From Liolophura sinensis (Eukaryota; Mollusca; Polyplacophora; Chitonida; Chitonidae), in NCBI RefSeq assembly GCF_032854445.1, contig NC_088300.1:31227608-31291607 (forward strand): 64,000 nt of DNA, written 5' to 3'. Numbering within the stretch: the stretch's first letter is position 1; every line of letters starts with the position of its first letter. The position numbers and the translations under genes are program-made. The notes under the pieces are model-generated. The model did no database searches. It was not told where the DNA came from and saw only the letters and a program-made list of their open reading frames with translations. Shown here in pieces: positions 40,901 to 52,900 of this stretch.

Positions 40901-43900
40901 ATCACAAAGCGATCTAAGACTTAATTCTAAATTTCAAATCACTTTAAAAGTGTTATTTCTTATGTAACAAAGTGAAAATAGTGCTTGACAACATAAATTC
41001 TGGCTAAGTCATTGTACAACAAATTCCAGCTTAAATAATGGAAAGGAACATACCAAATTTGATGATTGGATTTTGACGTAAGTCTAAGATGTGGCCGGTG
41101 AATATGGAATAGTGTAAAAATAGTGAATTGAATACCATAAACAATACAAACATGTCTGTACTGTAAATGTACATATGGTATTTAAGCTTCACTCATGACT
41201 GACTGTAATTCCTGTACATGCACATGTGCCTTTGCATGATTATTGTGTATAAACATCATACACATGTATATATATATATGCACAGCCGCACATGCCCCCA
41301 CAGGAATTCTACCAGGACACTTTATCAATTGATCCCACTGCCTGATGTTCCTCTTTTCCAGACAACATTACTTTTTATTCCAAACTGGACGAAAGCCAAA
41401 TTTGCATGACCATACAATCTGAATATGATACAGAAGCATTCAACATTTCTAACCTATCATCAGATGACCTACCTGCAACAATTTTGATTATTATGATTGG
41501 TCAAATGTGTGTTCCAGACTTGAAAGAAAATCAAAAAAGCTTGTACATGAAGATCCTTTTGAACCATGAACCTGAACACCCACTGCCTAATCATGATACC
41601 ATTGGTGCAAAGCTCAAATACAACTTTATAATAGAGAATTCAATAAAGTGAAGACCATATAAATCGAGCCATTGTAGGTATCGACAAAAGTCACTCAAAT
41701 CATGTACATGTTCACAAGAATTTATAAATATCAGGGCCACATCTAGAGTCACTTTAGTTCTGGAAAACATCTGGGCTCCCAAACTATTGCCCACCCAAAC
41801 TAAATAAGTTTTATTAAAACTAAGACATAAATTAAAGAAAAATATCATGGTTTACAATAAAAAATTTAGTTTTTATACAAATTTCTTTTAATTCACAGAC
41901 TTAAAAGCTTTTAGATAGCATCAGTTTGAGTTGCATTGTTAAAATTTCTTTATGCCCAATCACAATGTCCCCATTAAAACTTGGGGTCAGAACCTTCAAT
42001 GTTTCTTTAGATATGGCCCTGAAACTGGATATCTGCTCAATTACTCCCCAATATAGGGTATGTATAGGATTCTTGGTGGTCCCTCAGTATAATTATAAAC
42101 AAATGTCATTTACATCAGGTAAATAAAGACATATACTGCATCTGAAACTGGTCCTTGACACATGTACATGATTTTAAGACAATAAAATTGCAAATCAAAA
42201 CAAACTTCGTTGAAAAACATTGAACAGCATTCCATGTGAAATGGCCAGTATTTGAACCTAAAATTAATTTTGAGGGTGGCTGTATATCTACAAAAGCTCT
42301 AGTCGACTGTACTCTTTTATTGTACATGACCACTATAGTTTCTTACGATCCTATTGTGTAAGATGTAAAATTGGCCTGTGATTGCAATCTTAAGTCATTT
42401 ACAATCAAATTAGACTTACAATCCAATGGCACAAGCTGCACGAGAACTTGAAAAGAAGTGGGCAAAAAAATGCCCATATTTTATTCGTCTGTGTCTTAAA
42501 AAGTGTGTGAAGTCAACAAACAAGGGACTTGATTTGTGAGTACCTGTCTGAGCTCTCCTGATTCCCTGACAGGCATGAGCACAGATGGATGGACGGACAG
42601 ACAAAGGATTATCAATTACCCACCACTGGGACCACTAGCCCAGTTTGGACCGTTGCCCGTAAACAGAAGAGCCATTACAACCGGCATCTCAGATTCTTCC
42701 CAGGATATCAACTAGCCATTCTCATAACTCCTTTTGCGTCATGCACTTGATCCCGAAACACCGAGGCTAAATAAATTACTCTGATACCTTGCTAGTGATC
42801 CAATACTCAAAATATTACGTGACAGCAAAATCCATATCGAACATGACAGAATTGCCAGAAGCCAAGATATTTCACTGTCGGCTAGGTGTCATACTGTGTA
42901 CCTAAAGGCTATATATACATGTATGTACATTCATCAAGCTATGCATATGTCACACTTGGGGTAAATATGTGATGCCGTTGATAAATCATATATGCCAGGC
43001 AAACACATACAGTGACTAGTGGGGACTAATCGTAGGAGGGGGGATTGGAGGACAATACATCAGTAGGGTTGTCGTGCTATTTGATGAGGGGGAAGAGGAA
43101 GCTTGTAACCCTCTATCCAGGCCAGATAACACACAAGACCTCACCATATCCTCTACAGTAACTGCTGTACAACTGGCCTACACCTATACATGTATCTTGA
43201 TTACGCAGTTGGTGGCTAGTCTACTGTGTTATCAAAAGGATATACTACATGAACACTGTGTTACAGGTGCATCTGTACTCTACAGAAACCCACTTGCAGG
43301 ACATCTACCCATTTTCTCTACCTTTTACGCAAGCATATTCAGATGTACTTCAGTTTTTAACACAAAGAAAAAACATTTTTGCAGACATAAATAAATCATT
43401 ATCTGGATTGTTTGACATTAATGTTATGAACTTTATCAATAAAGGTCAAAATATACAACATGCTAAAAAGGTCAAGTAAATGGGGGTCACTTTGTACAAA
43501 TACTGGCTTGACACCCTCAGGGATTATAACGTAGAATGTGCATGTACATGTAGATGTTTGTCCATTTTCAAAGGAAACCACGTAAATGGTATACACATCC
43601 AGTTACTCAAGAACCACTTGTACTTATAAAAAACTTTTTTGTCATATGAAGGAACATCATGAAAGCCTCATTTTTAAAGCAACACTCATCTTTAGATGCA
43701 TGCTCGTATAATGTTATTGTATGTGCAGTGCTTATACATGTATATAACCTCTCAATGATGAACGCCAGGCGAGGTAGCAAAAAGTACCATTTTGAAAGTC
43801 TCTGGCCTGACCTAACCTGGGTTTGATCTCAGTCTCCGGATATTCAAGGCAGGTGCTCTAACCACAAGGCCACCTAAGCCGTCAAATCATTAATGCAGTT

Positions 43901-46900
43901 ACCCTTTATACTGCTTACAGTAAATTGTAACACGGAATCAGTAACTCTTGCACTGTTTACTGTAATATCAGATCATTACTTCAGTTTAAATTCTGAAATA
44001 GATAGCACAGAACTTGTTTGGCCAGTGAACAACATTTGAAAATTCCCTGTCTGAGCCAGACAAAAATGAGTCAATGTACACCTGTCCAGGTAGGCATTTA
44101 CATGAAGAGGTTAATCGCTTGAAAGTTTTTGGACAATGTTAATTTGGAGAATACTTGAAGAGCAAATAAACATACCCATGAGTGCACTCATATTTTACAA
44201 TACAAATCAACACACAAACATGTACCATCTACATGTGTACATGTGTGTCCTGATTCTCATACAAGTAAACAATAAATGTCGGCCAACAGAAGAAAAAATG
44301 CTGATCTTTATGCTATTTATATTTCTGCTTGACTCTTCACACAATCTACAAGTACATGTGCACATATTTATAACATGTAAACTCGTGAATGTTATATTAT
44401 AATAAAGTCCAGCTCATGCTGGCTTCCTCTCTGGCCATAAATGGGAAGGTCTGCCAGCAACCTGCGGATGGTTGTGGGTTCCCCTCAGGGCTCTGCCCGG
44501 TTTGCTCCCACCATAATGATAGTGGTCTTCGTAAAAACTTCTACAGTATGGCGTAAAACACCAATCATATAAACAAATAAATAAAGATTATACCGAAGTC
44601 TGTGCAGGTATGTTGCGGTGTACAATTCTCCTGGTGTAAACAAAATAAAAAAAACACAAAACATTGTCAAATTTCACTGAACATACATACGCATATACAT
44701 GTAAATGGGTGTTTTAACACTGAAGGCAAGACTATGTAGGGGACCACAGCGGTGGCAACTTAACAGCACTGTGCTGAATGTTATATGTTTTAAAAATGAT
44801 ACTTTCTGGTCTCTTGGATTTCTGTCTAGAAGTTTTGTTGCAGATGTTATTGTATATATGTACGTACGTATTTAGTGTTATGTTCAGTTAATGTAAATGT
44901 ACATGTATAGATAAAGTAAATGTTGTGTGTCTGTGCTGGCACATATACACATATTACACACATGAAATTGTCCAGGTAAATGTATGTATATCTACACTGA
45001 CACACAGTTAACATCACCACCTCTAATATTACACCCTTTATCATGCGGGACGACCCATGCACTCAATGCAATTTACACCCATATTCCTTTGAAGATGAGC
45101 ACATACTTTTTCCTGGTGTGCTGGGACTGGAATATTTCTTTATGTGCTCGAAATCTTCAAGAAACACAAAAGTGGTTGAATTGCAAGAGGAGTACACAGC
45201 CCTTTTTAAATAATAGTGTGCCTCCAGTACTATACTGCTCCACTGTGCATGCACATATAAGACATTGGAGACACTTCAGAAGCTATTTTGGGCCAAAATA
45301 TTGTGGACGGTCCCTGAACACGCTAAAAGCACTACATCTACTTGTACAGGAAGTTGAAACGACAGCATTAGAAACAGGTATCTGCTAACCACCCACCTAG
45401 AAGGAGGCAAGACTGTACACACCTCTCCCTGATCATTTATTTATATCAAATCCCACATAGATCCTGACGAAATTTCACTGTTAGATAGGAATTAGTACGC
45501 CTACTGAATCTATATGGGTACATTGTAAACTTTTAAAGATTAGCAGGATGCCTCATTCAGCACAATTACCTAGCCATTGGTTCCAACTTAACACCTGCTG
45601 TTTACAACTCAACACAGTGGCAGGCTGAGTGTACACAGCAGGCCCATACAATATGTCCACTTACATGTATCCATATACATATATGTATATATATGTGTAT
45701 ACATGTATATCAAAGGGCAATGTTCTCGTTATTACATGTACATATTGTAGGATACATATACAGTATGTGTACATTTCTCACAAATGCCTATTACAATACA
45801 TTATAAAGAGAAAACCATTCAAAAAGGTCATCTACATATATACATGCATGGTATGTACATATGTTGTACAAGCCAAATATGTGTAATTTAACACATGTAC
45901 ATACTGACATTTTGAAATGGCATGTATATGTAAATAAGCCAATACAACCATGCAATTGTGCACACAAAAATCAATCTCAACACACCTAGATACATAAAGA
46001 TGGGCCACAATTCAAAACCAAAGCCACCATATACATGTATACGTGCTACAGTGCAGCATAGCATATGTGGATGTATATAAATGCCCTGAGAAGTTCATAG
46101 TGTGCCCTGGTTTTATTTATTTGGCATCTCTTATGGTATACCTTTACACCATTATGAAAGTAAATTAATAATTTTTTGGAAGACAGCTTTATCTTTCATG
46201 ATATAACGCCATACTCTGAAAGAATATTTCACTTAAACAACGGCAGCGAACATGATGGTGGAAAGCCTGGAAGAAACTCACGACCGTCCACAGGTCGCTG
46301 CCAGACCCAGAGTTAATGATATATACATGTATTTATTTATTTATTTATTTATTTCATTGGTATTTTACGCCATGCTCAAGAATATTTCACTTATAGGACA
46401 GCTGCCAGCATTATGGTGGGAGGGATCTGGGCAGAACCCAGGGGAAACCCACGACCATCCGCAGGTTGCTGGCAGACCTTCCCGCGTACGGCTGGAGAGG
46501 TATACATGTATAATATAATTATCTTATGCTACATGTACATATTACACATCTGTTAGTCTTATAACATTGATGGCCATACCGTACGTATGGGAGAATAACA
46601 AAATGACCTTTGAACGATCTTTCTTACTGGATACATCGTTATTTATTAATATATCCAGGTCGGCAATAATTACCATCTTGGCAATTCCACCCTAGTCATT
46701 TATCATACAAATGGACCAATACAGGTCATGTATTCATGGTCGCTGGATTGCTAGCTGGAGTCACAAAGCATTCTCTGATTCACAGTATTAAACCATAGAG
46801 AATTAATGTGTGTTATATTCTTATTTAAACTGACTGAACAGTCTCTTTTTTTTCACTTGACAATTAAGTTCCACGGGAAGAACCAACACTTCTAATCATT

Positions 46901-49900
46901 GTACTTGAAGGTAGTGAATGCTCCATAAATTGGCGAGTGCACAATATGTGCAGGTGTATCCCTAGAGATGGGCAGATACACATAGGTGTCATTCAGGTAT
47001 AATACCCTAAATCCTCAACAAATTCAACCAATAAAAGACAACTTTAGATGCCATTTGAAAACAAAATTCGTTAGAGTTTAAAGGATAAAATGTGATGTTC
47101 AGGTAAAGGTACATATGAACTTCATATATGCCAAAACATGCACTATGTGTGTGAGCAAATTTATTGAGGATTTACGGTAAATGTAAGGTATAAATGACCT
47201 AAAAATTTGCCTTTGACATTTTGCCTTATTCTGACTTGTTTTTTGTTTTGTTTTGTTTTTTTTGACCTTGAGAAATGTGTGTTGAGATTTGCATGGAAGG
47301 TAGGATGATATTCTACTGGAAAAATGTCCACATTTATTTGATTTTTCATTTATTTGCCTCTCAAAATGCACTTTTGTGGCAAAATTTTAGGCCATTAACC
47401 ACATGTAGTGACCAGTGAAGGAGTGGTCAACAGTCACAGCTAGCTGCACTGCAGAAAAACAAGCTATTGATTTTTGGTCAATTCAGTCTGATGAGAGAAA
47501 TGCCAATCAACATGCAATGGCCGGCTTGTGACTGCTGTCCATCCATTTACACTGCACGAAGTCTTGGCTTATTGCAAATATGGTCCAGAACAACACGGTG
47601 TGGCTTGATCTTTATAAAAATACATGTATATGTATATATGTGATTTTGAACACTAACTCGAGGACATTCATGTGTCTTGGCATGCAGGAAGCTGAAATTA
47701 ACTGACTAAAACCGAGGTCTTCACGTTGCTTTGAGCAGAAGAAATATTGGTACAGAAAATGTTAACACTAACATGGAAAAAATCATTACTGTACTCCACT
47801 TACACCTTGCTGTATTTGTGCATTTTATTCAATAGTACCCTGGGGCAAAACAAAATCCCATCGGCACACATACTGATACTCTGTGCAAACACTCTGCCTG
47901 TTAAACACACCACATAATACTAATGATACTCAACAATTGGCCTTTTTACGTGCCAAGATGGGATACACTTTTTCTGGTAAATTTTTCAGTTAATCTACTT
48001 AGCACTAAGTGATGTTTCCTCTGACATGCAATCCAGAAAGAGCTCTGAAGTATCCCTTAATCTATCTGAGTCTGCCCTACTGACCTCCACGAAAAACTCT
48101 AGGTCATCACCCCACTGCCAAACATGATTCTTCTTACACACCCCTGACAACCAGAGAGTTCCAAAGATTAACATAGCCAACAATTTGCTGGCAAGGTTTT
48201 ATACCACCTTGATATTAACCTAAAACCAGCCCCAATATTACTGAAATACTAGAATCCTTCATGCAAGTGCAGGACATTTTATTAAAACCAATATTAATGC
48301 ACAGTTTGTATGGTGTCAGCCATATCGTGTGTAGTGACCATGTACATATGCGCATGCTTTGGGGACACTGTACATGTGGTAGACTCGTGCTAAGCAGCTG
48401 GAATCTGTAACAGCCATTCGGTAATGGTAAAGAGAAACAAAAACAAATTAAGGTGCTTTAGGCCCAGGTGTATGGCAGTAAAATGATCATTTCCATGCCC
48501 AGGGGTTCCTAGGTTTAGCTATAGATCTATATCCTGATTACACCTCAACATCCACCCTTGTGATTTACTCCCAGCTCATGAGCGTCACTCCAATTCGAAA
48601 ATGAGAGAATTGCTTGAGGCTACAGCTGGAGTAACTTGCCACTGTAGGTGGCCATGATTGGGATAATAGCCCGACGACTTTGGCTTTGAGGCCGAGCAAG
48701 CTGTCCAACAACGAGGACTGGGGGTGTTGGTTCTCTGTGAGCCCAGACAAAACACAGAATCCCAATGTTATTGCTGGAGAGTCAGTGATAGCAAATTGGT
48801 TATCAAAACAGATGGACCAGCAGTGATCTGGGGGACATCAGCCCAAATGCCATCAGGTATCCATGGACATTCTAATCAACACCATAATGGCACCAAATGC
48901 ATCCGAGCCTCCCTTGGTATCTACATCAGGAGGGAGCCGTCTGCGGTGACACCAATTGCCCAATGGATTCAAATGCAAATCGAACATCGTTGGCCATTTT
49001 GGTAACAAGGTTCAACCATTCCTTCCTGGCATTTGAAATACCTCCAGCTGAAGAGTTCCATGCATGGAGCGATATACAGTATTGCCCAGGGACACCCATA
49101 GTGTGAAAGTAGCCTGTGAATACCAGGCATTCATTCAGGTTCCTCAACCCCCAAATGCACTGAATTCACAGCCACATTTATTTTCCACAGACCAGTTTCC
49201 ATTCTCTTTCACTTTAACATCTACTTTTATATTATACATGCATGTACATACGCCAGATGCTTCAGTAACTAAATAGAACATATATCTGACACTCAATTAC
49301 AGTCTTATAAAGAGTGAAAAATTTGTTATTAAACCATATTCAGAATTCAGAATGAAATTACCTGCCGGTTCAGGGGAAACTAGAGTTTTGTACAGCGGTT
49401 CTTCAGACCTTGCAATAATGAATGGATCAGAGCCATATACAGTACATGTGCAGGATCAACCAAGAGTCTATTGCCACTAATGAAAGGTTACCATGAGTTT
49501 TTCCGTAATGTAACAGGAGACCGAGTCTAAATACAGGAGCTAATGTTCAGCAGTTAATGTTAAACGTTCATAAGTATCTGTGTGCTATGGGCCGACAAAT
49601 CTGCATGCCTTCAATAAAGAAATAAATTTGTCCTCACTCCAAATGTGAGGCAGTTTTGTAGCTTTAGTAATTGTGATGTAATGTAGGAAGTTCTAAAAGC
49701 ATGCTACAGACATGTTTTCATTATAATTTATTATGGTAGGAGACATTAATATAAACACATGGCATTTAGATGGCCATGATGTAGAACAAGCTCTCAGGGT
49801 AACAGCAGCGTAATGGCTACAATGATTGACTGGTACTCAGCAGGGCTTTAAGTGTATCCATGTTGTAAATGGACAACAAAAAGATTCCAGCACCTCAGCG

Positions 49901-52900
49901 AAGCCAGGTTTTTTTTAAGACAGGAAGAAATCAAAGACAATGCATCAACCTCAGCACTACTGTATGTGCAGGAAGGCTCCACAAATACCAACGTGTACAA
50001 CGCTGGCAATTGATGTAAGTGTAATAAATAGGAAAAGAGACAGCTTAACAGGCTACTGATCTGACAAATGCAGGGTGGGTTACACGCAAAACTACAAACG
50101 AAACTTTTGCCACAGTCTCAAAAATTTTTATACTGTTTACTAAAATACTGTGTCCTGCCAATGAAATCCTAATGACAACCAAATCTTATGTGTTCATAAA
50201 ACCTCTAAGAAATATATGAGGTTGAAATATAAAATTTAGACATAGGAGCCAATGATCTTGGCTGTATTTGTCTGTTTATGATGTGCAATTACATGTAAGT
50301 GGGAGTCATCAAATTTTCTAGGCACGAACACAAAAATTTCAGGGCATTAGGCTCTTAGAATGCCTATATTCCAACTCCAAGAACATACAGCATGTTACAC
50401 GTACATCCCAAAGCCGAGTAAATTGCATACCAAGGTGCACAGATAAGAAATAAAGACCCAACAGTTGGGTAAGAACTGGCAATATTGCCAATATGCATTG
50501 GCATCAGAATGTATCTGTAATTTTATCTGGCTTAGGTACGGTACTGTATGGGACAAGCTTATATGCATCAAGCAGGTTTCTGAAGCACATCAACTTGAAA
50601 GCAAGTGAGTAAACTGTAATCCAGGGTTAGTGTGACAAGTAACACCTCAAAAGAGATTACATTTACAACAAGCAGCAACTGCAATATGATATCAGAGCAA
50701 GACAGGGCAGTTTATGGGAGTGATGAACACAGCCTACAACTGTCGGGTCAAACATGGCTATGAATTAAGCCTTGTTCTCAAGGCCTAGTCAAATGGAAAA
50801 CCCTGGCAGCAATCCTCTTTTTCTTCCGGCTATTAAACACTGTACTCGCTGTACAAATCAAAGGGATATCAGTTTTATACATCAAAACTTCTGCTCTTCT
50901 GAGCAGCCACATATCAAATAGCACTTCACGTACACATGCTTCCAAGACAGGTACTGCAATGTCATAATTGTCACGCTTCACATCTGTGCTCACTAAATAC
51001 CAGAACATAGACATGAACACAGCTGACTCCCCCCTTCACTTTTAACACACAATATTCAAATTGTTCAAATCATTCTATTCTGCTCTCTTCATTGTTCATA
51101 TTATTGGTGAGAAATTTTTTTCCCAGGAAACAATAGTTCCCACACAACCTTTGCAATGATAAGCTTTGAGAGCCATTTGTTTTACGTCAGTGTGTTCCAA
51201 TACACCATGTTGAACACTCAGCCCCACATACAAATACATGTACTGAGTTTGGATAAGTTATCTGCAGTCTAACCGGCTATGCTTAGTTTTTGTCTTTTCC
51301 TTTGTACACGTACATGTACCTAACTTTGCCATAAGTAACAATCAACATCACTTTTATGGATTTTAAATTTATTTACTATTTGAATGATGTTTAAAAATGT
51401 ACACAAGAATTTTTCATTTGTACAACCATAGTCATGTTCTCTGGGAGAACTTCAGCCTTATAAATGAATGAATGAATGAATGAATGATCAGAATAGGGGA
51501 CTGACTTGTTATCTGAGCTGGTATTTTTCGGCATTCCCATCTGTAGAGAAATGCAGTGATCTGGATGTACATGTATTTGCCAACAAACATGATGATCAAA
51601 CCCTTAACATACACACATGAATCCACCCCAGGACTGAGGATAGCACATGGGTAATGATACCCTAGGACATTAGCACAGATGAGGCTATTAACAAAGCTCA
51701 GCTAACACTATCAGAGAGTTACACAATACCTGAGCCTAATGAAGCTCTAAATGCACATCACAACTGCCCTGGTGAAACCTAACAGTTTACCAGAATTTTG
51801 ATATCAACTAGTCCAATCTACCATCCATCTAGGACTTATGCAAAATTTTCATATTTTGTAGTCTAATATCGATATCCTTTTTTAATATATTTCTGTTCAG
51901 TGCTCCTCAAGTAATTTGGTCTATTCTAGGTCACATAAAAGTGGTAAATGTACATATATATTTACTCGGCTAATCTGGCATGTCTGGAGCAGAGATACTG
52001 GTCTCGGTCTCACCAACCAGGTGGCTGGACAAAAATAAATTTACTACACTGACCAACAGCGCTTTATACATGTGCATGTACAAGGCATGGGCTAGGTCTG
52101 CATATGTCCAGCGCCCATCTTTACCCTGTACGTGTAGCTAAGAAATGCATGTATAAAGCTGGACACTTCCACAGCTATTTTCTTTGTTCACTTCAAGTTC
52201 TTTCTTTGTAATGTTTGTTCCAACATCAGATCAACCACCTGAACAGCAGTAAAGTTACATAATATGATCTGCAGGGACAGTATAATACATATTGTGAGCA
52301 TTAAGGTCCCCATACATGTATCAATCTATAACATAAATGTTGATGTAGATTTTTGCTCTGTGTTAATTTTCAAACATATTTCTTATCTCATAAATTTTAA
52401 TAGGCAATGCCAACACATGGGCATTCTACAGCAAACTAATCACAAGAGAATGATAACATATAACTATCTGGAAAATCGACACGTACATTTATTTTAGGTG
52501 TTGGTCATGTAGAATTCTACGCACTGAAGTATTAGTTGTAATGCTTAATTCTTGATCTGATTAAATACATGGCCTATCATGTCAGGTTTAGCATCTTTAT
52601 TGGAAATTGTTCACAACATGCCATCCCTAACACACACTTTTTCTACATGGAATTTCCTACATATGCCTACAATAATGACAACCCATCCATTGCACGGTGA
52701 ACTGAAATTTATTTGTAATGCTGACAGTCTATTGGAGTGTGGCATGCCAGGCCAATATTGATTCCACACTTTCGTTTAGGGTACTAACTGATCGCATTTC
52801 CCGGAGATATTTATAATAACAATATGATGAAAGGTGAAAAATGTCAAAGAGCAACAAATCAATTCTTTTGTTTCACTGACTGTAAACATGTAAACCCATA

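Noticed and set aside
44984-45388. 134-codon open frame on the plus strand
   Set aside because: No family resemblance, intronic, antisense to PLC-beta and with low-complexity beginnings.
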